Source: MTP4 sp052056915 (GTDB lineage: Archaea > Halobacteriota > Methanosarcinia > Methanosarcinales > Methanosarcinaceae). From it: a stretch of 64,000 bases of DNA. How positions within the stretch are numbered: position 1 is the stretch's first letter; each line of letters starts with the position of its first letter. The position numbers and the translations under genes are program-made. Below, in pieces: positions 24,506-33,192 of the stretch. The DNA is taken from NCBI RefSeq assembly GCF_052056915.1, contig NZ_CP195119.1, positions 1,240,001 to 1,304,000 of the forward strand, in the 5' to 3' direction. Under the pieces are notes generated by a model that worked only from the letters and a program-made list of their open reading frames with translations, searched no databases and had not been told where the DNA came from.

Positions 24506-27097
24506 TCAGGAAAACTCAATTTCGATTCTGTTGCCGTTGAGCACATCACTTTCTTTGACCTGGATTCCTGTTCTGGTGGAATTTTCCCCCGCGGTCAGGG
24601 TATAACCTGAGGTAGTTGCTGCTGTCACTCCTCCGTCTCCTGCTGCGACTTCATTTCCTTTCCCTGCTTCGTTTCCGTTTCCGGTGTTTTCGGTTGGGTA
24701 AGGCACGGCAATTTCAAAGAAGCCGTTTTCATCTGCAGTTGCAGTGTTGTAGTAGAGGAAGCTCCTGCCGGTGTTTGAACTGAGTTCGAGTTCTGCTTTT
24801 ACGGTCTGGTTAGGGGCAAAAGTGCCTGACAGCTTTGCTCCCGGCACGTACTCGAATACTTTTACTGTATTTCCATCTCCGGCTTTATTCCCACCAGCTG
24901 TGCCTCTCACACTTTCGTGAACAAGCCGGAGGTTTCCGAGGGATGCGCCGTCAAGCTGGTGCAGTTTGTACAGTTCCGTGGCTTTAAGTTCTTCTTTTAT
25001 AGTGGCAGTTGTCTGATATCCGGTTCCACTTTTTACCTTCATGATCTCGTAATAATCCTCAACATTCTTTCCTGCAAGTTCGGCTATGTACCTGAATTTC
25101 CCCTCTATCATTTTTGAATCCGTAATTACGTATTTTACATTTCGTCTGTCCAGAACTGAATTTGCCTGCTCTTCTGACCCGGAAGTGAAAAAGAAAGCAG
25201 AGTCCTCCACCCCTGTCTGGAAATTGTTAGAGACTGCAGGTCTTTTGCCCAGGTATACGATCCAGTTTCCGTAGTCCCACCAGCTGAGGACCCCATATTC
25301 AGGGGTTTCGGAAGGTTCCGTGTAATGAGAAGTGGATGGCGTGGAAGTTTCGAGCCACTGCAAGGAGTCCTGCCAGTTCTCGTCAATCAGGACAGCTTGC
25401 TTTGAAAACCCGGCAACTATTCCTATGCAGGGCACAAATATGATCCCGATAAGGACCAGAGCAGAGACAAGTTTGAAATAATCCGGTTTTGAGGCTGCGA
25501 GCCGGGATTTTGATTTCCTTGCTGCTTTTGCCTTTTTTTTCGTTTCTGCCTTAGAGTTCTCTTTTGCCTTTCCTTTTGCCTTTGTTCTTGCCTTCGATTT
25601 TTTCCCGGTTTCCGGATTCGGTTCAGGCAGGTTTCCGGTTTTTATCCCTGTCCTGAAGAGTTTTTTTACTTCATTTTCAACATCCAGGGATTCAAACAAT
25701 ACCATCAAAAGATATGCGGTAAGGATGGCAACGTTCACGGAGAATAGATAGGAAAAACGCCTCTGGGAAATGGCAAGGTATGCTGCAAACCCGGTCCAGA
25801 ACAGGAAAAATACCCTTTCGGGCAGGAATTTTTCACCTCTCCACTCCAGGCCAAGCAGGAAAATAGCTGCAAGTGCGACCGGAAAGCCTAGCCCGAAGTT
25901 TCCTATCACCGCTGCGAGGGTGAACTTCCCATTAGTGGTAAAAAATAAGGGGCCTGCCTCGGAAATGGAACTCAGGATTCCTCCTTTTCCCGAGAAGTAC
26001 TTTAGCCCTTCGATTACAAAGCCGTAGGACTCACCTGAAAAGCTACGGAGGATAAAAAGCCCTGCACCAAAGGCAAACAAAATAAGGGCCGGATAGTACC
26101 ACCAGTCCAGTTTCCTGCTGGATATATATGCGGAAAAAGCTCCGAGAAGCAGGACTCCCGCGAGCAGGGCAAGGACATAGCAGACCTGGAACCAGGAAAG
26201 GAACATCGCACTCAACTCAAGTCCGGGCCGCGCGACTCCTATGCAAAGAGGGGCTGAGAGCAGGAGCACCGTAAGAAGGTTTGAGGCGGAACATATTACC
26301 AGGTAATCAGACCTTCTGCCTGCTTTCAGGTCAAGCACGGACTGCAAAAAAAAGTAAAGGCCAATGAACCCCATGAACATGGGTGCCCCGATCCAGGTAT
26401 ACACAAGGAGGGCAAAACAGGCTCCGCTGCAGACTGAAAAAACTACGGGCAATGCAATTTTTCTCTCCGATGGCAGTTTTTTGAGGGCTGCAAATGAGAG
26501 CCCGGCATCTCTGGCAGCTTTCAGGGCAAGTATGAAAAAAGCAAAAGCCGCCGTTGAGAGGAGTACCTCTGCCACGTGGTGGTCAACCATCCCGAACTGG
26601 GAAGTATACACATGCACCGGGATAACGGCAAAAACAGCAGCACTGAAAACCCCTGTTTTCCTGTTAAACAGAGCCGATGCAGCCGCATAGACAGGAATAA
26701 CCGTTAGGGCTCCCAGCAGCACCGGTAAAAGAGCCCCTGCCAGCTCTATCGTGTGGGTATCGGGATTTCCTGCCCCCAGAACCAGAGCAAGGCCTGCCCC
26801 CAGCAGGTCGTAGAGAGGCGGCCAGCCGATCTCAAAACCGGAAGGATAGTTAAGGTAAGAGTCAAAGCGGATGTACTCAGGGAAGTTAGAGGCAGTATAA
26901 AGGATGCGCCGCATGTGGTAAAACGCATCAAAGCCTACAGGAGTGATGCGGCCGTTAGCGGTGACCGCGGTGTAGGAGAGCATCCGCATGAGGAAAGCGG
27001 CTGAGATAATCGCAATTAAGGAGATTATTCCGAGTTTGGAATTGTGACCGGATTGCTTCGACTCTGGAGACCTCATGATTTTATTCGTAATTATCAA
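24506..27097 (-). CDS. aglB: Oligosaccharyltransferase AglB (STT3 family)
   Basis: An 863-aa membrane enzyme. The N-terminal half has about 11-13 hydrophobic segments and the first-loop acidic motif VGFDAFYHMRR, followed by the second-loop GMVDHHV. The periplasm-side soluble domain has the hallmark WWDYG near residue 605 and a DSKMIEGKF stretch downstream. AglB moves a lipid-linked glycan to Asn in N-x-S/T of surface proteins such as those at 7.6 and 59 kb. A very Lys/Ala-rich loop (about residues 505-545) separates the membrane part from a last membrane segment. Start could be TTG 27097 or ATG 27076; neither has a good ribosome binding site, suggesting a leaderless mRNA. It is divergent from the glycan operon. 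Confidence 0.92.
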   Translation of the reverse strand: MIITNKIMRSPESKQSGHNSKLGIISLIAIISAAFLMRMLSYTAVTANGRITPVGFDAFYHMRRILYTASNFPEYIRFDSYLNYPSGFEIGWPPLYDLLGAGLALVLGAGNPDTHTIELAGALLPVLLGALTVIPVYAAASALFNRKTGVFSAAVFAVIPVHVYTSQFGMVDHHVAEVLLSTAAFAFFILALKAARDAGLSFAALKKLPSERKIALPVVFSVCSGACFALLVYTWIGAPMFMGFIGLYFFLQSVLDLKAGRRSDYLVICSASNLLTVLLLSAPLCIGVARPGLELSAMFLSWFQVCYVLALLAGVLLLGAFSAYISSRKLDWWYYPALILFAFGAGLFILRSFSGESYGFVIEGLKYFSGKGGILSSISEAGPLFFTTNGKFTLAAVIGNFGLGFPVALAAIFLLGLEWRGEKFLPERVFFLFWTGFAAYLAISQRRFSYLFSVNVAILTAYLLMVLFESLDVENEVKKLFRTGIKTGNLPEPNPETGKKSKARTKAKGKAKENSKAETKKKAKAARKSKSRLAASKPDYFKLVSALVLIGIIFVPCIGIVAGFSKQAVLIDENWQDSLQWLETSTPSTSHYTEPSETPEYGVLSWWDYGNWIVYLGKRPAVSNNFQTGVEDSAFFFTSGSEEQANSVLDRRNVKYVITDSKMIEGKFRYIAELAGKNVEDYYEIMKVKSGTGYQTTATIKEELKATELYKLHQLDGASLGNLRLVHESVRGTAGGNKAGDGNTVKVFEYVPGAKLSGTFAPNQTVKAELELSSNTGRSFLYYNTATADENGFFEIAVPYPTENTGNGNEAGKGNEVAAGDGGVTAATTSGYTLTAGENSTRTGIQVKESDVLNGNRIEIEFS

Positions 27098-27179
27098 CTC
27101 TGTTGAATTTGTATTCTCTTTCGTATTTGTATTATTTGTGCCGGGGTTTTCGGTGGCATTTTAACAAATAAAGTGATTT

Positions 27180-27432
27180 TTGATTGTGGTCTTGTTATTG
27201 CTTATATATAAAAAATTTTTCCGTTGTTTTAAAGACGGCTTCGATATATGGGCCTTATGATATTCATGTGGGGTCATATATAGGAGTACATGTAAATTAT
27301 TCGCTATTGAAATAAGTTCCTGAGTCTGTTAGGAGATGTATCGGAAAGTTTCATAGAATATGATTACATATACTTTGATGTGTGCAGTGTATTTAGACAT
27401 TCTTTTCAAAATAGTTATAAACATTGAACTTA
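27180..27432. promoter_or_regulatory. Divergent promoter region of aglB and the interrupted glycan operon
   Basis: AT-rich, with TATA-like blocks at about 27200-27212, at 27366-27372 and at 27414-27422 (GTTATAAAC). No gene is visible. The last two are oriented to serve the plus-strand operon, whose first original gene (29053) is now 1.6 kb away because the IscB element lies between. Confidence 0.45.
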
Positions 27433-27755
27433 GTCAACTACCCCTGAGCTAAAGACTCAGAGGCTTGTCTAACAAGCCCTGGTTGACCAGATCCCCGATT
27501 CGGAGCTTAGGAAAATCGGGAAACGATAGGAACGAATTTCATAGTTACCCTGGAATGCCGCCTCAGTTTCAGGCTCTAAGGATGCCGGTTAAACAGTCCT
27601 GGGAGGTAGGGACAGTGCTTGCACCATACAAACCGTTCCATATCTGATCGAGAGGAAGCCGGAAACCGGGATTGTCTCTGTTGCAGTTACACTGCAACAC
27701 TTCCACTTCACAAAGTGGAAGTCCACAATTCCGGATACGCATAACCCTATTCAAT
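27433..27755 (+). ncRNA. omegaRNA (HEARO-type) scaffold of IscB
   Basis: Dense potential pairing precedes iscB. GTCAAC (27433-27438) pairs with GTTGAC (27482-27487), enclosing hairpins CTGAG/CTCAG and GGCTTGT/ACAAGCC as a three-way junction. CCCGATT/AATCGGG (27494-27500, 27514-27520) follows. Nearer the gene are the perfect hairpins GTTGCAGT/ACTGCAAC (27680-27698) and CTTCCACTT/AAGTGGAAG (27700-27721). IscB proteins use such an RNA, encoded just upstream, with the guide at its 5' end taken from DNA outside the element; here that would be about 27417-27432. The 3' end is not defined by sequence alone. Confidence 0.75.
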
Positions 27756-27769
27756 AGGAGCAATTACAA

Positions 27770-29041
27770 ATGTTTGTATTTGTACTTAGCAAAGACGGAA
27801 CCCCGCTCATGCCCACAAAACCGGCAAAAGCGAGGATCTTGCTAAAAAAAGGAAAGGCAAAAGTGGTCCGAACCACGCCCTTCACAATCAAGTTACTTTT
27901 CGAGAGCAGTAACTACACTCAACCCGTAACTGCCGGGATGGATACGGGATCGAAAAACGTAGGATGCGCCGCTATCGCTTCCGGAAAAGTGTTGTATCAG
28001 TCCGAAATCTCCCTGAGAGAAAACGTTTCGAAAAAGATGGAGCAGCGGAAAATGTATCGGAGAACCCGGAGAAGCCGGAAGACAAGGTACAGGCCAGCAA
28101 GGTTTAATAACCGGGGAAATTCGAGGAGAGAAGGAAGGTTAGCTCCTTCCATCAAAAGCAAACTTGATTCTCATTTCAGGGAAAAACGGTTTGTGGAAGC
28201 CCTGCTCCCTGTAACGAAGTGGAAGGTCGAACTTGCTTCCTTTGATATTCACAAGCTCAAAAACCCGGAAGTTTCCGGGACAGGGTATCAGGAAGGGGAC
28301 CTTAAAGGCTTCTACAATGTCAAGGCTTATGTCCTGCACAGGGACGGCTACACCTGCCAGCATTGCAGGGGAAAGTCAAAGGATTTCCGGCTACATTGCC
28401 ATCACATCGTTTTCAGGTCAAAAAAGGGAACAGATACCCCGGAAAACCTTATTGTGCTTTGTGATACCTGTCACACTGCCCTGCATTCCGGGGAATTTGA
28501 GCTTTCTGGGAGAAGGTCAAACACGAAACATGCCACAGAAGTTGGCATTATCAAGTCCCGGATCAAGAAATCCGGCTGGAGCTTTGAGGAAGTTTTCGGC
28601 TACGAAACAAAATTCCGGAGAGAACAGGTTTTGGGACTCGAAAAAACGCATTACTTTGATGCGCTTGCTATCTGTTGTGGGGACAAACAAACCGTAGAAC
28701 CGGATGATACGGTCTACTTCAAAAAACATGTTCCTGCGGGGGATTATCAGCAACGGAGAGGGAAGAGATCAGAGAAGAAAATACCTACCGGGAAACTTTT
28801 CGGGCTTAGGAAATTCGATCTTGTAAAAACGGAAAAGGGAATCGGGTGCGTCTGGGGAAAACGGTCATCCGGGTATTTTTCACTCTTTGATATATTTGGA
28901 AACAAAATTTCCGATAGTGTTAATATTAAGAAAAACTGTAAACGATTGAGGGCTAGGACAACTACGCTAATTCAAAGAACGAAACTTCGGGAAATTTATG
29001 CCTTCCTCCCCTTGGCTAAAGACCCGGGGGTTTCCTGCTGA
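27770..29041 (+). CDS. iscB: IscB RNA-guided HNH/RuvC nuclease
   Basis: The 423-aa protein has the full IscB layout. An N-terminal PLMP domain (Pro-Leu-Met-Pro at residues 12-15) is followed by RuvC-I GMDTGSKNVG (Asp58), an Arg-rich bridge helix (about 93-120) and RuvC-II KVELASFD (Glu154). The HNH domain has CQHC (196-199), HCHHIVF (209-215) and CDTCH (231-235). RuvC-III is KTHYFDALAIC (His294, Asp297), and a C-terminal domain follows. All catalytic residues look intact. IscB is the ancestor-type relative of Cas9 and cuts DNA directed by an omegaRNA. AGGAG lies nine bases before ATG 27770. The last codons form the right-end hairpin of the element. Only 11 bases separate its stop from the epimerase gene. 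Confidence 0.92.
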   Translation: MFVFVLSKDGTPLMPTKPAKARILLKKGKAKVVRTTPFTIKLLFESSNYTQPVTAGMDTGSKNVGCAAIASGKVLYQSEISLRENVSKKMEQRKMYRRTRRSRKTRYRPARFNNRGNSRREGRLAPSIKSKLDSHFREKRFVEALLPVTKWKVELASFDIHKLKNPEVSGTGYQEGDLKGFYNVKAYVLHRDGYTCQHCRGKSKDFRLHCHHIVFRSKKGTDTPENLIVLCDTCHTALHSGEFELSGRRSNTKHATEVGIIKSRIKKSGWSFEEVFGYETKFRREQVLGLEKTHYFDALAICCGDKQTVEPDDTVYFKKHVPAGDYQQRRGKRSEKKIPTGKLFGLRKFDLVKTEKGIGCVWGKRSSGYFSLFDIFGNKISDSVNIKKNCKRLRARTTTLIQRTKLREIYAFLPLAKDPGVSC

Positions 29042-29052
29042 GGTCTTATGAA

Positions 29053-30009
29053 ATGTTGAAAAATATGAAAATGACAAAATGCTTGGTAACAGGTGGAGCA
29101 GGCTTTATAGGTTCTCACATTATCGAGAACTTACTGAATCTTGGACATGAGGTTGTCTGTCTTGACAACTTTGATGCGTATTACTCTCCACAGTTAAAGG
29201 GGAAAAATATAGAGCCTTTCATGAAAAATGCCCATTTCAAACTCGTTGAAGGCGATATCCGTGATAAGGCCCTCTTAAACCAGACCCTCGATGGGGTCGA
29301 ATATGTTTTTCACGAAGCTGCCCAGGCCGGGGTCAGGATCTCTGTTGAAGCCCCTATGAAACCTCACGAAATTAACGCTACGGGCACATTAAACCTACTC
29401 GAATCCGTGCTTGATTCGGACGTCCGAAAAGTTATAAATGCTTCTTCTTCTTCTGTTTATGGTAGAGTAGAATATCTCCCCTTTGACGAGGATCATCCTA
29501 ACCAGCCCGTTTCCCCTTACGGCGTTTCCAAGCTCCTCGCAGAACACTACTGCAGGGTCTTCGAAGAACTCTACGGATTGAAAAGCGTGTCCTTACGCTA
29601 TTTTACAGTCTACGGCCCGAGGATGAGGCCGGACCTCGCGATCAACATCTTTACGAAAGCTGCCTTGAAAAACGAACCCATTACCATTTTCGGAGACGGG
29701 GAGAAAACAAGGGACTTTACCTACGTAGATGATATTGTAAGGGCAAACCTGATCTGCATGGAAAAAGGAAGTGGGGTCTATAATATCGGCGCCGGAAACT
29801 CGATCAGCATCAATGACCTTGCCAGAAAGATCATCGAGATCAATGAAAGCAAGTCGGAGATTGTTTATTCAGACTCGGTAAAAGGAGACGCCGAGCACAC
29901 TCTCGCAAGTTCGGAAAAAGCCCTTAAAGAACTTGCCTGGAATCCTGAAATAACAGTTGAAGAGGGCCTTGAGAGGTATGCAAAATGGATGTCGAACTTT
30001 CAGTCGTAA
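29053..30009 (+). CDS. NAD-dependent nucleotide-sugar epimerase
   Basis: A 318-aa extended short-chain dehydrogenase. The NAD-binding GGAGFIGSHI is near residue 14 and the catalytic Ser-Tyr-Lys set is SSSSVYG near 134 and YGVSK near 157. RYFTVYGPRMRPD near 187 matches UDP-glucuronate/UDP-GlcNAc 4-epimerases. It would supply a UDP-sugar to the glycan cluster. The start could be the ATG at 29053, 29065 or 29071; the last (MTKCLVTGG) looks most like the family. Its native leader appears to have been split by the IscB element. It overlaps the next gene by 25 bases. Confidence 0.88.
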   Translation: MLKNMKMTKCLVTGGAGFIGSHIIENLLNLGHEVVCLDNFDAYYSPQLKGKNIEPFMKNAHFKLVEGDIRDKALLNQTLDGVEYVFHEAAQAGVRISVEAPMKPHEINATGTLNLLESVLDSDVRKVINASSSSVYGRVEYLPFDEDHPNQPVSPYGVSKLLAEHYCRVFEELYGLKSVSLRYFTVYGPRMRPDLAINIFTKAALKNEPITIFGDGEKTRDFTYVDDIVRANLICMEKGSGVYNIGAGNSISINDLARKIIEINESKSEIVYSDSVKGDAEHTLASSEKALKELAWNPEITVEEGLERYAKWMSNFQS

Positions 30010-30914
30010 TCCCCGCTTATAATGAAGAGGAAAGTGTAGTTCCCTGCTACCGGGAAATAAAGGAAGCCCTTGACCCTCTTGGCAAAAGTTATGAGATCAT
30101 ATTTGTAGACGACGGCTCGACAGATTCAACATTTAAGAAACTTCAGGATCTCAGCAAAACCGACAGCCGATTAAGAGTCCTCAAATTAAGGAAAAATTTC
30201 GGACAGAGCGCTGCCCTGAGAGCCGGCTTCGACCATGCCGAAGGCAGGTACATCATAACCCTGGATGCAGACCTCCAGAATGACCCTAAAGACATCCCTG
30301 CCCTCCTCCAGAAGCTGGAATCCGAAGACTTTGATGTGGTCTGCGGCTGGCGTTATTCCCGAAAAGATACTTTTTCAAAAAAAATCCACTCAAAGTTCGC
30401 CAACTGCCTCCGTAAAAAACTGACCAGTGAAAAGATCCACGACTCCGGCTGCACCCTCCGCATCTACAAAAAAGAATGCGTAAAAGATCTGGAACTTTAC
30501 GGGGAACTTCACCGCTATATCCCTGCAATGCTCGGCTGGAAAGGATACAAAATAGGCGAAATCAAGAGCAACCACCGGGAAAGGCAGTATGGTACAACCA
30601 AATACAACTGGAAACGGCTGGTAAGGGGTTTTTTAGACCTGCTAGTAGTTACCTTCTGGGAAAGGTATTCAGTCAGGCCAATGCATGTATTTGGCGGCGC
30701 AGGTCTGTTTTTTGGATTTACGGGTTTTGTGATATCCATGTACCTTGGAATTATGAGGCTTGTTTATGGCATGGGATTAAGTGACAGGCCCCTTTTCCTT
30801 GTAGGAATTCTTTTGATCATTGTCGGGGTGCAATTTCTTGCAACCGGTGTCCTTGCGGATATTTTGCTTAAGATTTATTACGGTCAGAATGGAAGGAAGA
30901 ACTACTTGATTTAA
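29985..30914 (+). CDS. Polyprenol-phosphate sugar transferase (GT2, DPM1/GtrB-like)
   Basis: A 309-aa protein with a GT-A domain: SVVIPAYNEEES at the start, FVDDGSTD near 38, and the metal-binding TLDADLQNDP near 90. About 100 C-terminal residues contain two membrane spans, as in GtrB and archaeal AglD/AglJ-like proteins. It probably loads a sugar onto dolichyl phosphate at the cytoplasmic face, for lipid-linked glycan assembly. It overlaps the epimerase gene by 25 bases, indicating coupling. Confidence 0.85.
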   Translation: MDVELSVVIPAYNEEESVVPCYREIKEALDPLGKSYEIIFVDDGSTDSTFKKLQDLSKTDSRLRVLKLRKNFGQSAALRAGFDHAEGRYIITLDADLQNDPKDIPALLQKLESEDFDVVCGWRYSRKDTFSKKIHSKFANCLRKKLTSEKIHDSGCTLRIYKKECVKDLELYGELHRYIPAMLGWKGYKIGEIKSNHRERQYGTTKYNWKRLVRGFLDLLVVTFWERYSVRPMHVFGGAGLFFGFTGFVISMYLGIMRLVYGMGLSDRPLFLVGILLIIVGVQFLATGVLADILLKIYYGQNGRKNYLI

Positions 30915-30976
30915 GATTGTATGTTCCTGAAAAGTGTAGGAAATTTCAGATCATAAAAAGGGGTATAAGTGGTATA

Positions 30977-32083
30977 ATGAAGATACTGATGCTGAATTAT
31001 GAGTATCCTCCACTGGGAGGGGGTGGGGGGAATGCAACTAAAGCACTTGCTGAAGAATTAGTAGCATCAGGTCATTCTGTTGATGTCGTGACTATGGGAT
31101 TTAAGGGTTTAAAAAAGGTCGAAGTAATAAATGGTGTAAACATTTACAGGCTTTCCTGTGTGCGGGAAAAAAAAGAGGCATGTAAATCATATGAAATGTT
31201 ATCATACTGCATTTCTGCAAATAGATTTTTGCAAAAATTACTTCGGGAAAATGTATATGACATTAACCACACTCATTTTATTATCCCCACAGGGATTGTG
31301 TCTTATTTAAACAGAAAAAATATCCCATATATTATCACATCTCACGGAAGTGATGTGCCAGGCCATAATCCCGATAAGTTTTCTTTCGAACACAAATTGG
31401 TAAAACCTTTATGGAACAGGATTATCAATAGTTCGCGTAAAATAATAACGCCTTCAGAATACCTGAAAGATCTAATTATTAAAAATGCCAGTACGGATAA
31501 TATAGAGGTTATTAGTAACGGGTTTAATTCATTTGAATTAAGTCCAAAGAAAAAAGAGAAAAAGATTTTGTTAGTTGGGCGTCTTGTTGAATTCAAGGGG
31601 TTTCAATATTTTTTAGAGGCAATAAAGGATATTGAGATTGATTATGAGGTTAATATTGTTGGAGATGGTCCATATAAAGAAGCACTAATGGAGAAAGCCA
31701 AGGGCATTAGGGCAAAAATAAATTTTGTAGGGTGGCTGGATAATAAATCATCTCAATTTAAAGACTTGTTTGAAAATTCGTCTATATTCGTACACCCTTC
31801 TTCTGCTGAAAGTTTTGGAATGGTCTTGCTCGAAGCTATGTCTTCGGGGTGTGCTATTATTACTACCAATTCTTCTGCATGCTCGGAAGTTGTAGGTGAC
31901 GCAGCATTACTGGTTGAGCCTGAAAGTCCTGCAGAGATACGGGATGCTCTTCTAAAACTAATCAATGATGAAAAACTCCTGAACCGGATGAGTGCTGAAG
32001 CCAGGGAAAGAGTTAAACAAAATTTCTCTTGGGAAGGCATCGCAAGGCAGTACGTGAGCATTTATACGGATGTAATCAAATGA
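30977..32083 (+). CDS. Glycosyltransferase, GT4 family
   Basis: A 368-aa GT-B enzyme. The N-terminus MKILMLNYEYPPLGGGGGNATK holds the Gly-rich donor-side loop of the family (split here as YEYPPLGGGGGN). The C-terminal domain has LLVGRLVEFKGFQYFLEAI and the EX7E-type region HPSSAESFGMVLLEAMSSG. Start 30977 is chosen because GT4 proteins begin at this strand; a TTG at 30917 would add an unrelated leader. The base composition turns AT-rich from here. The next gene starts inside its stop (ATGA). Confidence 0.85.
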   Translation: MKILMLNYEYPPLGGGGGNATKALAEELVASGHSVDVVTMGFKGLKKVEVINGVNIYRLSCVREKKEACKSYEMLSYCISANRFLQKLLRENVYDINHTHFIIPTGIVSYLNRKNIPYIITSHGSDVPGHNPDKFSFEHKLVKPLWNRIINSSRKIITPSEYLKDLIIKNASTDNIEVISNGFNSFELSPKKKEKKILLVGRLVEFKGFQYFLEAIKDIEIDYEVNIVGDGPYKEALMEKAKGIRAKINFVGWLDNKSSQFKDLFENSSIFVHPSSAESFGMVLLEAMSSGCAIITTNSSACSEVVGDAALLVEPESPAEIRDALLKLINDEKLLNRMSAEARERVKQNFSWEGIARQYVSIYTDVIK

Positions 32084-33192
32084 AGGAAAAAGGATTCGAT
32101 TATAATAAAATTGCTGTAGTGTTCCCCAAGGATTCATCCGCGATTTTTGATGCCAATTCAAAAGAAACTTTCGGGGGAGCAACCGTTCAGATGTTTTTGA
32201 TAGCTAATGAACTTAACAAGTATAAAGATATTGATGTAACGTCCTTGACGGTTGATTTTGGTCGAAAAGATGGTGAATTTGTCAACGGGTTAAAAATATG
32301 TAATACTTTCAGTAAAGAGGACAACATTGGTGTAAAGATCTTCAAATTTCACAAAGCGATACAAAAAACTAAACCTGATGTGATCATTCAACACGGTTTG
32401 ACGCTATTTTCCTGTTTGCTTCCACTATATTGTAAATTATTCAACATCAAATTTGTATATATGTTTGCGCATGATGTAGAAGTTGATGGCTACTATCAGA
32501 CAAGCCGTGAGAGAGCATATATCTTAAAGTTACTGGTTAATTATTCAGATATTATCATTACTCAAAATAAATATCAGTATGACAAAATCTTAGCTAAGTA
32601 CAATATAAAAACTAATATTCTATACAATGGATTTCCAATTGTTACATCATTTAACGTTAAAAAAGAACATATATTATGGGTTGGGCGATGTGATAAATGG
32701 AAATGTCCTGAAAAATTTATTAAGCTTGCTTCTTTAAATAAATATTATAAGTTTGTAATGGTTTGCAATGAGTCTACTGGAAATGAAGCGTATCATTCTC
32801 ACATTAAAGAGTTAGCAAGTGCTGTTTCCAACCTTGAGTTTTTATCTCATTTATCTGAAAATGAAATGGCAATCATTTATCAAAAATCCTTATTGTTAAT
32901 TAATACCTCTGATGATGAAGGTTTTCCACAGGTATTTATTCAAACTGCAATGAATAAAGTACCTATCATATCCTTAAATGTAAATCCGGATAATTTCATC
33001 ACAAAATATGAATGCGGTGTTGCTTGTGATGGAGATGAAACGTTCATGAGTGATTCGATTCAAAATTTGTTAAATAACTCTCAAAAATACACTCAACTAT
33101 CATCAAATGCTTATAATTATGCAAAAGAAAACCATGATATAGTGAGGAATGTTGAAAAACTTTGCAAACTAATGTTTGTGGGTGGAAAATGA
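32080..33192 (+). CDS. Glycosyltransferase, GT4-like
   Basis: A 370-aa GT-B protein. FGGATVQMFLIANEL marks the N-terminal glycine loop and helix, HILWVGRCDKWKCPEKFIKLA the start of the donor domain, and NTSDDEGFPQVFIQTAMNKVP the acidic donor-binding helix. Substrate unknown. It overlaps the previous and next genes by four bases each, so the run is translationally coupled. Codon use is strongly AT-biased (many ATA, AAT and TTA codons). Confidence 0.8.
   Translation: MKEKGFDYNKIAVVFPKDSSAIFDANSKETFGGATVQMFLIANELNKYKDIDVTSLTVDFGRKDGEFVNGLKICNTFSKEDNIGVKIFKFHKAIQKTKPDVIIQHGLTLFSCLLPLYCKLFNIKFVYMFAHDVEVDGYYQTSRERAYILKLLVNYSDIIITQNKYQYDKILAKYNIKTNILYNGFPIVTSFNVKKEHILWVGRCDKWKCPEKFIKLASLNKYYKFVMVCNESTGNEAYHSHIKELASAVSNLEFLSHLSENEMAIIYQKSLLLINTSDDEGFPQVFIQTAMNKVPIISLNVNPDNFITKYECGVACDGDETFMSDSIQNLLNNSQKYTQLSSNAYNYAKENHDIVRNVEKLCKLMFVGGK

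Larger units (their letters stand above)
27433..29047 (+). mobile_element. IscB element (IS200/IS605 superfamily), transposase-less
   Basis: The element consists of a structured RNA region and iscB only. Its two ends carry matching imperfect hairpins: CCCCTGAGCTAAAGACTCAG (from 27441) and CCCCTTGGCTAAAGACCCGG (from 29008). They share 16 of 20 bases, with identical loops and stems mostly kept by paired changes. No direct target duplication is expected for this family and none is seen. No TnpA (Y1 transposase) gene is present, so it would depend on one in trans. The right end abuts ATGAAA at 29048. Boundaries are inferred to within a few bases. Confidence 0.75.

Noticed and set aside
27569..27763. 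Small ORF antisense within the omegaRNA region
   Set aside because: The region is better explained by RNA structure, and the frame has no ribosome binding site.
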